A stretch of DNA of 64,000 nucleotides from UBA7657 sp049652985 (GTDB lineage Bacteria > Pseudomonadota > Alphaproteobacteria > Micavibrionales > Micavibrionaceae), in the NCBI GenBank assembly GCA_049652985.1, contig JBASFK010000004.1:248001-312000 (forward strand). The letters run 5' to 3'. The notes under the pieces are model-generated. The model had not been told where the DNA came from. It worked only from the letters and a program-made list of their open reading frames with translations, and made no database searches. Shown here in pieces: positions 53,286 to 62,920 of the stretch (position 1 is the first letter of the stretch; the number at the start of each line of letters is the position of its first letter). The translations under genes were made by a program, and so were the position numbers.

Positions 53286-56200
53286 CTATTTTCGCCTAGG
53301 CTCTATTTTTATACCACCCGGAACCACCGTAGGATCAGGCGGCAGGATTTGTGACGCAGTTTGAAATTGCTCTTTGGCCAGTCCGAGCGTGCCGTCAAGA
53401 CCGCGTCTCAGTTCGTCATTCGTAAGCCCGTCCGTGTTTGTGTCCATGTCGCGCAACGCTTCGATGCCGTTTTGCCTAAGCGCTTCCTTGATTTCGTCGA
53501 GATCCAGTTTGTTATCGTGGGTGCGGTCGTAACGTTTGACAAGCTCGGGGCTGAAACCAGCCTCGGCAGCTTTCTTCAATTCATCATCAATACCAAGCCA
53601 GCTTGAGAATCTGCTGGTCAGCGTCATGCGGGCGATTTTATCGCCTATGTAACCGCCGCCCAGGGCGCCGATCGTTCCGCCTGCGATTGCGCCGATAGTC
53701 GCGCCGCCGACTGTTCCCAGCCCCGGCACTACAAAACTTCCCGCCAGTCCGCCCAGTTTGGCGCCGAGAATGGCAAGGCCTGTGGCAGTGGCCAGCCCGC
53801 CTGTCGCTGCGCCTGCTGCGCCTGCCGCCCGGCCGGCATCGCCTCTGCGTCGGCCAAGCTCGAAATCAACGCCGCTGGAAACGACGGTGGCGCCTATGGC
53901 GACAGGTGTCAGCAGCTTGCTCCCGGTTTTAACCTTGCTTGCGATCTGCGCTGTTTTTTCAAGGGTTTCCTCGGCCACGAGAGCGGCGCGTGCAGCGGCT
54001 TTTGCAACCGGCTGTTGCGCCTGGGCTGCGCTTGCGATCTTGCCGGCGCGGTGAATTTCCACGGCGTCGGCGCCGATAGCGGTTGAGTCCGCGAAAATTC
54101 CTGTCAGGGCCGTGCCTCTTTCGTCTTTCAAATCCTGTTGACCGGCCTCCCCAAAAAGGCGGTGTCCCAGACTCCACGCGCCAAATCCCATACCAACGCC
54201 GCGGCCAAGCTTGATATCCGTATGCTGCGGCGCTTGCCAGGGGCGCAGGGTTTCCGCTGGGCCGTCATGCATTGTGTTTCGCGCGTCAAGATTGAGACGC
54301 TCGATGCCCAGGTTTTCTCTTTCTCCATCCAGAATTTTGGCTTTTTGTTCGTGCCTTGCTGTTTCTTCAGGTGTGGGGTTGTCCATGCTGAGCGATTCTT
54401 GCATATGCTTTTCGATGCGATGGCCCAGATCTTCCCTTTTCAGGCGCAGGCTTTCGTAATCGGCCTCCAGCACGCGGCCGCGCTCTTCATGTTTTGCGCG
54501 CGCGCGATTGTGGCTCTCAAGATTATTTTCGTGTTTCTTCTCTTTAAGATGGAGTTCAGCGTCCCGGATAATAAAATTTTCTTCCAGTCTGTCGACGGTC
54601 TTCTTCAGTTTTTTTTGCTCGCGGGACAGAGGTTGATCGCTTGTCTCCGGTAACGCCTCGCGTGCCTCTTTGAGCTTCGCTTCAAGTTCTGCTACTTTTT
54701 TGCGTTCTTTTACGATCGCCTCGTATTCTTTTATAAGCCGCTCCGACTCTTCCTTCAGGTATTTCGTAGTGTCTGCATGAAACTCGGGTTCCACGAGTTG
54801 CGCTCGCTCGGGCATAACATGCTCGTCGTGCACGGTTATCGCCGCGGGTTTCTCAGCTATTACTGCGGTGGTCGCTTTCGCCTCTACTGCCGGGCTATTG
54901 GTTTTCGATACCTGTTCAGGGTTAGGCGCCACCGGCTTAGATTCTTCTTTATATGTAGCTTCGAGATCGAAGCCTATCTTCCTGCGCTCTGGCAGGGTCT
55001 CATTGGCGACTTCCTGCAGGATGCGGGCATTCTCAGCAGCTTGTGCTTCTGTTTCCGCGACGATTTGTTTCGATTTGTTTATACGCCCGCGAATTAGTTC
55101 GGCACCCAGTGCCGCTGATATTAACATTGTAGCCGGATCAACAACCGTTTCGATCAGGCTGTTATCATCCGGCGCGGAAACAGGGCTGTCTTCCGGCGTT
55201 TCGGATTGATCTGGTTCCTGCAGTCCGCTTTCGCTGACTGCTCTGATCGCGGCAACTTCGACCTGCATGCCCTGCAAAGCGCCGCCAAAGCTGCTCCGCA
55301 CCGAAGCGAGTAATTCGGCCTCCGGCGTATTTTCGTCCTTGGACGCTTCGAGGGCGGCCTTCATTTTTTCCGGGTCGCCCTTGAAGACATCGTAAAGCTT
55401 CGCGGCAATTGCAAGGCTCTGCATTTTTTCAGTATTGTCCCGGTCGGTTGGATCGATATCGTTTTCGAGATCGATTCCGAAATTGTCTTTGATAAATGGC
55501 CCCAGAATGTCGCGCGCGCTGTCGGCATCATAATTTCCATCATGTCCCCGGCCCAGAATGTCCAGCATATCCCCGGTCGTCAGGTAGCCGTTTTTCTCAT
55601 AGTCATCTTTAATATTTATGGCGATGTCGGAATAATCTATTTCCCTGTGTGCATCAGCAGGCGCGGATTCTTCGAAATTTTCCTGCGTTTTTTCTTGTCC
55701 GTTTTCGTCCGTGTTTGTGGAAGATTCTGTGCCGCTGGTCGCGCCTCCATCCTGAGACGGCGTTGTAGCGGTTTCTTCCGGCACTATAGTTTGCGTTTGC
55801 GGCGATTGTCCGTCCGTTTTTCCGTCGCTATTTTGCGGTTCGGCAGGGGCTCCGGGCGTTATTTCGGGCTGAGTTACCGTTGTATCTGTTTTCTCCTGAG
55901 TAGGGGTCGCCGGCTGTGATGTTGGTGCAGGAGGAACTGGCCGCGGCCCGATCGTCGGGCTCTCGATCAGCTTCGCCCAGATCAGTGATTCCCCGCGGCT
56001 GCGCTCGCCATTAATGACCTGGCTTCTGAACAGTTCACGAAATTCTCGTCCAATTTTTTTCTCAAGCCCGTTGCGCGCGCTGCTGGCTTCTGTTGCAAGA
56101 TTCAATTGGCCATTGCGGTTGTAATCATTTGCCATCGCAGCCTGGCGGTTAAATTCCGCGATGTCTCTCGGGATGGGGCCCGGCCCGCCCTGAGCGGTTT

Positions 56201-56747
56201 CCATGTCGACGATATTTTGTATCGTCTGACGCTGCATGCCATTGTTGAAATCCTGACGGTCGCTGTAATCGAAGCGGACGATCTTGTCGACAATCGTCCA
56301 GCGAAATGTATGGCGCAGTTCGTCGTCGGGAATATCCATGCTCGCGAAAAGATCCCCGCCGTTCAGAAGCTCGGCGGTTTTTGCGGCTGCCTCACTGCCA
56401 GGCTGGCCCAGCGCGACACCCAGCGCCCTGTATTCCGCTAAATCCGCGCCCATTTTCATCGCGGTATCGATCAGTTTTTTGGTGCTTTTATAAAGATCTT
56501 CACGGTCTTTAGCGGACAACGGCTCAGACCCGGCATCTTTAAAACTGTGGAATTTCAGACGCATCACGGTAATCTGCAAATCCAGATCGACGTTTCCGTC
56601 AGTCAGAGTCCGTTCGAGCGCAGCGCGGCTCTTTTTATAGTCACGCGTGTCGTCGTCAGTAAGATATGTGCGGTGAAAATTAGCGGTCTCGGCGTACAGG
56701 TCCCCTGCACGGGATAAAACGTTTTGACCAGCAGGATTATCTGCCAT
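53286..56747 (-). CDS. 1153-residue protein with EF-hand-like motifs and glycine-zipper segment
   Basis: A very large protein of unknown function. No signal peptide is evident. EF-hand-like loops occur near the C-terminus (DRTHDNKLDLDE and DMDTNTDGLTND, residues about 1070-1120), and a further acidic DxNxNGxL element lies near residue 210. Residues about 290-380 are Pro/Thr/Gln-rich and look disordered. Residues about 660-800 are Lys/Glu-rich and probably coiled coil. Residues about 970-1037 hold a glycine zipper (GGATIGAIAGGTIGALGGGYIGDKI) likely to insert in membrane. I know no characterised homologue; a Ca-regulated, membrane-associated surface or effector protein is a guess. Confidence 0.75.
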   Translation of the reverse strand: MADNPAGQNVLSRAGDLYAETANFHRTYLTDDDTRDYKKSRAALERTLTDGNVDLDLQITVMRLKFHSFKDAGSEPLSAKDREDLYKSTKKLIDTAMKMGADLAEYRALGVALGQPGSEAAAKTAELLNGGDLFASMDIPDDELRHTFRWTIVDKIVRFDYSDRQDFNNGMQRQTIQNIVDMETAQGGPGPIPRDIAEFNRQAAMANDYNRNGQLNLATEASSARNGLEKKIGREFRELFRSQVINGERSRGESLIWAKLIESPTIGPRPVPPAPTSQPATPTQEKTDTTVTQPEITPGAPAEPQNSDGKTDGQSPQTQTIVPEETATTPSQDGGATSGTESSTNTDENGQEKTQENFEESAPADAHREIDYSDIAINIKDDYEKNGYLTTGDMLDILGRGHDGNYDADSARDILGPFIKDNFGIDLENDIDPTDRDNTEKMQSLAIAAKLYDVFKGDPEKMKAALEASKDENTPEAELLASVRSSFGGALQGMQVEVAAIRAVSESGLQEPDQSETPEDSPVSAPDDNSLIETVVDPATMLISAALGAELIRGRINKSKQIVAETEAQAAENARILQEVANETLPERRKIGFDLEATYKEESKPVAPNPEQVSKTNSPAVEAKATTAVIAEKPAAITVHDEHVMPERAQLVEPEFHADTTKYLKEESERLIKEYEAIVKERKKVAELEAKLKEAREALPETSDQPLSREQKKLKKTVDRLEENFIIRDAELHLKEKKHENNLESHNRARAKHEERGRVLEADYESLRLKREDLGHRIEKHMQESLSMDNPTPEETARHEQKAKILDGERENLGIERLNLDARNTMHDGPAETLRPWQAPQHTDIKLGRGVGMGFGAWSLGHRLFGEAGQQDLKDERGTALTGIFADSTAIGADAVEIHRAGKIASAAQAQQPVAKAAARAALVAEETLEKTAQIASKVKTGSKLLTPVAIGATVVSSGVDFELGRRRGDAGRAAGAAGAATGGLATATGLAILGAKLGGLAGSFVVPGLGTVGGATIGAIAGGTIGALGGGYIGDKIARMTLTSRFSSWLGIDDELKKAAEAGFSPELVKRYDRTHDNKLDLDEIKEALRQNGIEALRDMDTNTDGLTNDELRRGLDGTLGLAKEQFQTASQILPPDPTVVPGGIKIEPRRK

Positions 56748-56912
56748 GATCGATCACACCCTTCTCTCTATGCTTTGCGGCGCTTTTTCTTATGTAAACG
56801 CTTTCGCAACTATTACCGGAATTCTATTTTTTTATATATTTTTCAAGTTAAACCCATGGTAAATCAAAACAGGCTTTCATCGCAAGAAATTAATGTTTAA
56901 AAATTCATTAAA

Positions 56913-58055
56913 ATGCTGAAAAACAAGGGAATTTTGACCATCGACCTCGACGCGGTGGTCCATAATTATAACGTGCTCAGGCAGCAGGCCGCGCCGGGTG
57001 CGCGGGTGGCCGCCGTGGTCAAGGCGAACGGCTATGGGCTGGGATCGGTTGAGATAGGCAAGGTTTTGGCCCGGGCAGGGTGCCGGGATTTTTTCGTCTC
57101 CTCTTTCGAGGAGGGATTGGTGCTCCGCGCTTCGTTGAAGGAGCCCCGCATTTTTGTTCTGAACGGTTTCTACGGCAGCGTCGCCGAAGCGTACCCCGAG
57201 CATAATCTGATTCCCGCGCTGGGAAGTTTTCTGGAGATCGAGGATTACCGCAAGCTGGCGGCGAAACTCGGCCGGAAGCTGGACACGTATTTAAGTTTCA
57301 ACATCCGTATGAACCGCCTCGGCCTCGGCAAGGTCGAAACCGAAAAGCTGGTCAGCGATAAAGGCCTGCTGGAAGGATTGAACATCGTTGGCATTCTAAG
57401 CCACTTCGCCAGCGCCGATGAAAAGGACAACCCGCTGAGCGACGAACAGCATGAAATTTTTGAGAAAATCGCGCGGCATTTTCCGGGAGCCGAGAAATCC
57501 CTTGCGAATTCTTTCGGCACATTCAGGAGCAAAAAATATCATTACGATCTCCTGCGCCCCGGCATGGCGCTTTACGGACTCAACCCCACGCCCGGAGCGC
57601 CAAACCCCATGCGGCGTGTCGTCAGCCTGAATCTTCCGGTCATGCAGCTGCGTACAATTTATGCGGGAGCGGGCGTGGGCTACGGCATGACATGGACCGC
57701 CGAAAAAGACACATTGCTGGCCACCGTTGCGGCTGGCTACGCCGACGGCATTTTCCGCTCTCTCAGCAACAAGGGCGCACTGTACTGGAATGGCATACGC
57801 TGTCCTATCCGTGGCCGTGTCTCGATGGACCTGACGACGGTTGATATTTCCGGTGTGCCGGAAAAAAAAAGGCCGAGGCCGGGTGACATGATGGAACTGA
57901 TCGGAGAACACCAGAGCGTAGACGAACTTGCGCACGATGCGGGTACGATCGGATATGAAGTGCTCACCGATCTTGGTCACCGCTATGAAAGAATCTATGT
58001 GGGTGACACCATGCGCATGTCAGGCGGCAGATCAGCATCCGCGAGCGGCGCATAA
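56913..58055 (+). CDS. alr: alanine racemase
   Basis: A 380-residue PLP enzyme making D-alanine for peptidoglycan. The PLP Lys is in VVKANGYGLG, and the second catalytic base Tyr lies in GVGYGMTW. RVSMDLTTVDIS and the C-terminal GDTMRM segment are typical. The last 61 bases overlap, tail to tail, the end of the VanX-like gene. Confidence 0.96.
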   Translation: MLKNKGILTIDLDAVVHNYNVLRQQAAPGARVAAVVKANGYGLGSVEIGKVLARAGCRDFFVSSFEEGLVLRASLKEPRIFVLNGFYGSVAEAYPEHNLIPALGSFLEIEDYRKLAAKLGRKLDTYLSFNIRMNRLGLGKVETEKLVSDKGLLEGLNIVGILSHFASADEKDNPLSDEQHEIFEKIARHFPGAEKSLANSFGTFRSKKYHYDLLRPGMALYGLNPTPGAPNPMRRVVSLNLPVMQLRTIYAGAGVGYGMTWTAEKDTLLATVAAGYADGIFRSLSNKGALYWNGIRCPIRGRVSMDLTTVDISGVPEKKRPRPGDMMELIGEHQSVDELAHDAGTIGYEVLTDLGHRYERIYVGDTMRMSGGRSASASGA

Positions 58056-58660
58056 GAATTGAAATAATCCGGCATCAGGCGGAAATCCCACCATTCCTGC
58101 GGCAGGGGAAGCAGGGGCGTTTTCAGCTTCTTCGCTGCGCCGAGCATGGAACTCGTTAGCGCCGCGCGGTTTTTTCGTATTTCCTGCGAAAGGTTTTTGT
58201 AATCGCGGTGCGCTGGATTTTTCTCCGGCGAGGAATCCAGCGCAAGAAAATCGAAATCCGTCCCCATCTCCACAAGCTCGCCTTTTTCATTCTCAAGGCC
58301 GATATCCACCGCCATTCCGCGCGGGTGTCCGCCCATGCCGGGGCGGGAGAGAAGATTTTCACTCAGCCATTCCGGGTTGCCCCGCACGCGGGCGGTGCGC
58401 AGCATGGCTTCCTGCGCGTCGGTGGTGCGGAGGCCGTCATAAAGAACGAAATGCAGTCCGTAATTTTCAAAACAGGCAAGGGCGGCCATCGCGACGACCC
58501 CGGCCAGTTCCTCATGCAACCACAGCCGGGCATCCCGGCGGTAGATACGCTCGGCAAATAAAAGATTGTCGTCTTTGGCATAGGCAAGCTCGACCCGGAA
58601 GGCGTTTTCCTCTGCCAGCCTGTTCATGGGAATAAGGGATTTTGGGTCAATTTTGCGCAT
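57995..58660 (-). CDS. VanX-like D-Ala-D-Ala dipeptidase (M15D) with altered zinc site
   Basis: A 221-residue M15D peptidase. R78 in YDGLRTT, H112 in GGHPRG and D119 in MAVDI fit VanX/DdpX zinc and substrate sites. The third zinc ligand, His in EWWHF, is D192 in E189-W-W-D192-F here, and the Ser of SxH is Gly. It may be inactive or bind metal differently. No signal peptide is seen, so cytoplasmic D-Ala recycling is likely if active. It overlaps alr by 61 bases. Confidence 0.85.
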   Translation of the reverse strand: MRKIDPKSLIPMNRLAEENAFRVELAYAKDDNLLFAERIYRRDARLWLHEELAGVVAMAALACFENYGLHFVLYDGLRTTDAQEAMLRTARVRGNPEWLSENLLSRPGMGGHPRGMAVDIGLENEKGELVEMGTDFDFLALDSSPEKNPAHRDYKNLSQEIRKNRAALTSSMLGAAKKLKTPLLPLPQEWWDFRLMPDYFNSYAPLADADLPPDMRMVSPT

Positions 58661-58758
58661 GTTTTTCAGTCATTTCAGCCTGTTTCGCTCTGGACGGAAA
58701 GCCCTGTTTCCTTTAATCTTCGAGCCCGGACACCACTCAAACATTAAAACAAAGCCCG

Positions 58759-59598
58759 ATGACCGCAAAGTCTGAAAAAATCGCGATTGACGTTCATCAC
58801 ACGGCGTCGTTCCTGACTGATCTTCTGCCAGATACGTGCCAGGCGCTGGGGCGTACCATCCTCGCTTTCCTCCAGCGCGTTGGCCAACTTTCGATTTTTG
58901 TCGGCAAGTCGGTTATGCATTGTTTTACGCCGCCCTTTTTCCCGAGCCAGATATGGCGCCAGCTTGTCGATATCGGTTATTACTCGCTTCCCGTTGTCGG
59001 CATGACCGCGCTATTCACCGGCATGGTGCTCGCGCTCCAGAGCTATACCGGTTTCACGCGTTTCAACGCTGAGAGCGCGATTGCAGCCGTGGTGGTTCTC
59101 TCCGTTACGCGCGAGCTTGCACCGGTTCTTGCTGGTCTTATGGTTGCGGGAAGGGTGGGCGCCGCCATCGCCGCTGAAATCGGCACCATGCGCGTGACCG
59201 AGCAGATTGACGCTATGAGTACGCTCTCCGTCAACCCGTTTAAATATCTGATCGCGCCGCGCGTTATTGCGGGCACGCTGATGCTGCCGATTTTGGTGCT
59301 GGTCGGCGATATCATCGGCGTTTATGGCGGCTATGTCATTGCCATCTACCGCCTCGATTTTTCCGAAGGAAATTATCTGGCGCAGACATGGGATATTCTT
59401 GAAACCATGGACGTCGTTTCCGGTTTGGTTAAAGCAGCCGTATTCGGTTTCATTGTCTCCATCCTCGGTTGCTATAACGGCTTTAATTCCCAGCGCGGCG
59501 CGCAGGGGGTGGGCGCGGCAACGACAAACGCGGTCGTTTCCGCCTCCATTGTTATCCTGCTCTTCAACTATCTCCTGACGCAGGTGTTCTTCTCATGA
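58759..59598 (+). CDS. mlaE: MlaE-type ABC transporter permease
   Basis: A 279-residue integral membrane permease of the Mla lipid-transport system with about six helices. Typical segments are GMVLALQSYTGFTRF, LAPVLAGLMVAGRVGAAIAAEIGTMRVTEQIDAM and NAVVSASIVILLFNY. It overlaps mlaF by four bases. The matching mlaD is about 54 kb upstream. Confidence 0.94.
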   Translation: MTAKSEKIAIDVHHTASFLTDLLPDTCQALGRTILAFLQRVGQLSIFVGKSVMHCFTPPFFPSQIWRQLVDIGYYSLPVVGMTALFTGMVLALQSYTGFTRFNAESAIAAVVVLSVTRELAPVLAGLMVAGRVGAAIAAEIGTMRVTEQIDAMSTLSVNPFKYLIAPRVIAGTLMLPILVLVGDIIGVYGGYVIAIYRLDFSEGNYLAQTWDILETMDVVSGLVKAAVFGFIVSILGCYNGFNSQRGAQGVGAATTNAVVSASIVILLFNYLLTQVFFS

Positions 59599-60374
59599 GC
59601 ACAAATGGGCAGCAGCCGAAACTGAAACTTTCCGGCGTCAAAAAACATTTCGGCAAAAAAGTCGTTCTCGACGGCATCGATCTTGAAATCGAACAGGGCA
59701 AGTCGCTCGTCGTCATCGGCGCCAGCGGTACGGGAAAATCCGTCATGCTGAAATGCGTGCTCGGCCTCCTGAAGCCTGACGAAGGCTCAATCATGGTCGA
59801 CGGTGAGGAAACGACGCACCTGCGCGGCAGCGAACGCGACGCGGTCATGGAAAAATTCGGCATGCTGTTCCAGGGCGGCGCATTGTTCGATTCCATGAAA
59901 GTCTGGGAAAACGTGGCTTTCGGCCTTATTCACGGCGGCGGCATGGACCGGAAAAAAGCATGGGAAGTCGCAATAGAAAAAATCGTCGCGGTAGGCCTGA
60001 AGCCCGAGGTTGGCAATCTCTACCCGGCCGAGCTTTCCGGCGGCATGCAAAAACGCGTCAGCCTCGCGCGCGCGGTGGCGAAAAATCCGGAAATCATTTT
60101 CTTCGACGAGCCCACGACCGGCCTCGACCCGATCATGGCCGACGTCATCAACGACCTTATCATTCGCTCGGTGAAGGGCCTCGGCGCAACCGCGCTCTCC
60201 ATCACTCACGACATGGCATCCGCACGCAAGATTGCCGATTATGTGGCGATGATCCACCAGGGCAAGATCATCTGGCATGGCTCGGTGAAGGATCTCGACA
60301 ATTCCGGCAGCGAATATGTCGACCAGTTCATTCATGGTCGCGCGACCGGCCCGATCACAAGGCGCGTAGCATAA
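59595..60374 (+). CDS. mlaF: MlaF-type ABC transporter ATP-binding protein
   Basis: A 259-residue ATPase with Walker A GASGTGKS, signature LSGGMQKRV, Walker B IFFDEPTTGLDP and the His switch ITHDM. It forms the lipid transporter with MlaE and MlaD. It starts inside the mlaE stop codon (ATGA) and is six bases before the PBP gene. Confidence 0.95.
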   Translation: MSTNGQQPKLKLSGVKKHFGKKVVLDGIDLEIEQGKSLVVIGASGTGKSVMLKCVLGLLKPDEGSIMVDGEETTHLRGSERDAVMEKFGMLFQGGALFDSMKVWENVAFGLIHGGGMDRKKAWEVAIEKIVAVGLKPEVGNLYPAELSGGMQKRVSLARAVAKNPEIIFFDEPTTGLDPIMADVINDLIIRSVKGLGATALSITHDMASARKIADYVAMIHQGKIIWHGSVKDLDNSGSEYVDQFIHGRATGPITRRVA

Positions 60375-60380
60375 TAAATT

Positions 60381-62834
60381 ATGAAATACCTGAAGCAGGC
60401 TTTCCTCGGACTTATTTCCCTCGGTTTTCTCGGTTTGATCGCCGGGATTTTCGGCTTTGCCTACATTCTCAATTACTATAGCAAGGAACTGCCGGATTAT
60501 CGCGCGCTAAAGGAATACAAGCCGCCGATCATCACCCGCATCTATGCAGGCGATGGCCGCTTGATGGCCGAGTTCGCGCAGGAACGCCGGGTTTTCGTGC
60601 CGATCGAGGAAATCCCGCCGCGCGTCAAAAATGCGTTCATCGCCGCTGAGGACCAGAATTTCTATAGCCATGAAGGATTTGACCTCACGGCAATCGCCCG
60701 CGCGGTCTGGCTGAACTTCAAAGGTGAAAGCCTGAGCGGCGCGTCCACCATCACGCAGCAGGTCGCGAAGAACCTGCTCCTGACCAAGGACCGCACCTAT
60801 ACGCGTAAAATCCGCGAGCTGATCCTTGCCTACCGCATGGAGCAGACGATGAACAAGGACCGCATCCTTGAAATCTATCTCAACGAAATTTTCCTGGGCG
60901 CGCGCGCTTATGGTGTTGCTGCTGCCGCCCAGCAATATTTTAATAAATCGCTCGACGAACTCACTATTGCCGAGGTTGCCTATCTCGCGGCATTACCCAA
61001 GGCCCCGAACAATTATCACCCCGTGCGCAAGCATGAAAAAGCAGTCAGCCGCCGCAACTGGGTCATCGGCAGGATGCTGGCCGACGGTTTCATCACCGAG
61101 GCCGAAGCCGATCTCGCAAAAGTCGCGCCGCTGGAAACAGTGCCGCGTGATGAATCCCGCATTGTGAATGCACCATATTTCGCAGAGGAAGTCCGCCGCG
61201 ACCTCGGCACAAAATACGGGCAGAATTCTCTATACCAAGAGGGCATGGTTGTACGCACGACCATCGATCCGCGCCTGCAGGATATAGCGGTCAGGTCGCT
61301 CCGCGCGGGATTGATGGACTACGACAAGCGCCATGGTTATCGCGGCGCGCTGAAAAACATCCCCGTCGGTGTCGAGTGGGAAAACGAAGTTGCGAATTTC
61401 CCGGTGCCGGAAGGCATGCTGCCTGAATGGGATATTGCGCTGGTTCTCGATGTCGGTGCGAACGAGGCGAAAATCGGGTTTTCCGGCGGCGGCAAAGGCA
61501 CGATCAAACTCGACGGCGTCAAATGGGCGCGCGAATGCCTGAATGAATGCTACGCGCAGGGACCGGAAGTCACGGCCGTCAGCCAGGTATTGCAAAAGGG
61601 CGATATCATTCTCACCGAACCCATCAACGACACCAAGAGTGAATATATCCTGCGGCAGATTCCGCTGATCCAGGGCGCAATCCTTGCCATGGACCCGCAC
61701 ACGGGCCGCATTCTCGCCATGCAGGGCGGCTGGACATACGGCACCAGCGAATATAACCGCGCCACGCAGGCCAACCGCCAGCCGGGTTCGAGCTTCAAGC
61801 CTTTCGTCTATCTCGCCGCGCTGGACAAGGGCTTTACGCCCGCCACGCTCGTTCTCGACGCGCCCTTTGTTATTGAAGATCGCCCCGGTCATTACTGGAG
61901 TCCGCAGAACTACAGCGACGATTTTCTTGGGCCCACCACGATCCGGCAGGGCGTGGAAAAATCCCGTAACCTGATGACGGTGCGCCTCGCCGATCATGTC
62001 GGCATGGAAACAATTGCCGAATATGCGAAACGTTTCGGTATCATGGACGATATGTTGCCGCGCCTGTCTTATGCGCTGGGCGCGGGCGAAACGACGCTTT
62101 TGAAAATGACAGGCGCATACGGTGAACTCGTGAACGGCGGAAAGAAGATAACGCCCAGCATCATCGACCGCATCCAGGACCGCCGGGGTGCGACGATCTT
62201 TCAGCACGACAACCGCCCCTGCGTCGGCTGCGGCCAGCTTATTCGCTGGGACGGGCAGGGCATACCCGACGTTCCCGACAACCGCGAACAGATCGGCGAT
62301 CCGCGCACTGCTTACCAGATGGTTTCGATTCTTGAAGGCGTCGCGCAGCGCGGCACGGCGGCAAAACTGAAAGCTTTGGGCCGCCCGCTCGGCGGCAAGA
62401 CGGGAACGACGAACGAATCCAAGGACACATGGTTCGTCGGCTTTTCTCCGGACCTTGTTGTCGGTGTGTTTATGGGCTTCGACGACCCCCGCTCGCTCGG
62501 CAAGCGCGAGACGGGCTCATCCGTCGCGCTGCCTGTGTTTAAATCCTTTATGGAAGAGGCACTGAAGGACGTACCCGCAATGCCGTTCCGCACACCGCCC
62601 GGCATTAAAAACATTCGCATCAATGCTCACACTGGCGCACGCGCGCAGCCGGGCGACACCAATGTAATCTGGGAAGCCTTCGTTCAGGGCACCGAGCCAA
62701 CAGACGCGCCGGTTGCGCTTGAGGAAAACGGCGTGAACATGATCCCGTCGGCAGGCGGCACCGATATAAGCCCGCTTCCGCCATCCGCCAATCCCGGCGA
62801 GGAAGCGACGACCGGAACCGGCGGCCTGTATTAA
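60381..62834 (+). CDS. mrcA: class A penicillin-binding protein 1A
   Basis: An 817-residue bifunctional peptidoglycan synthase. An N-terminal membrane anchor (residues about 7-30) precedes the GT51 glycosyltransferase with the Glu in AAEDQNFYSHEGFD and STITQQVAKN. The transpeptidase has SSFK (QPGSSFKPFVYL), SRN and KTGTTNESKDTW. The C-terminal tail is Pro/Gly-rich. It follows mlaF by six bases, so a shared transcript is possible. Confidence 0.96.
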   Translation: MKYLKQAFLGLISLGFLGLIAGIFGFAYILNYYSKELPDYRALKEYKPPIITRIYAGDGRLMAEFAQERRVFVPIEEIPPRVKNAFIAAEDQNFYSHEGFDLTAIARAVWLNFKGESLSGASTITQQVAKNLLLTKDRTYTRKIRELILAYRMEQTMNKDRILEIYLNEIFLGARAYGVAAAAQQYFNKSLDELTIAEVAYLAALPKAPNNYHPVRKHEKAVSRRNWVIGRMLADGFITEAEADLAKVAPLETVPRDESRIVNAPYFAEEVRRDLGTKYGQNSLYQEGMVVRTTIDPRLQDIAVRSLRAGLMDYDKRHGYRGALKNIPVGVEWENEVANFPVPEGMLPEWDIALVLDVGANEAKIGFSGGGKGTIKLDGVKWARECLNECYAQGPEVTAVSQVLQKGDIILTEPINDTKSEYILRQIPLIQGAILAMDPHTGRILAMQGGWTYGTSEYNRATQANRQPGSSFKPFVYLAALDKGFTPATLVLDAPFVIEDRPGHYWSPQNYSDDFLGPTTIRQGVEKSRNLMTVRLADHVGMETIAEYAKRFGIMDDMLPRLSYALGAGETTLLKMTGAYGELVNGGKKITPSIIDRIQDRRGATIFQHDNRPCVGCGQLIRWDGQGIPDVPDNREQIGDPRTAYQMVSILEGVAQRGTAAKLKALGRPLGGKTGTTNESKDTWFVGFSPDLVVGVFMGFDDPRSLGKRETGSSVALPVFKSFMEEALKDVPAMPFRTPPGIKNIRINAHTGARAQPGDTNVIWEAFVQGTEPTDAPVALEENGVNMIPSAGGTDISPLPPSANPGEEATTGTGGLY

Positions 62835-62920
62835 GGATATATATTAAGGATTTAGGCCCTTTCGTCTGCTTCTGAAATCCGTTAGCCTTGAAACAACGAG
62901 ATAAAGGGCAGGGGATTTTA

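Noticed and set aside
61230..62207. A 325-codon frame opposite the penicillin-binding protein
   Set aside because: Its product is Arg/Ala/Val-rich with no motif and mirrors the codon pattern of the real gene.
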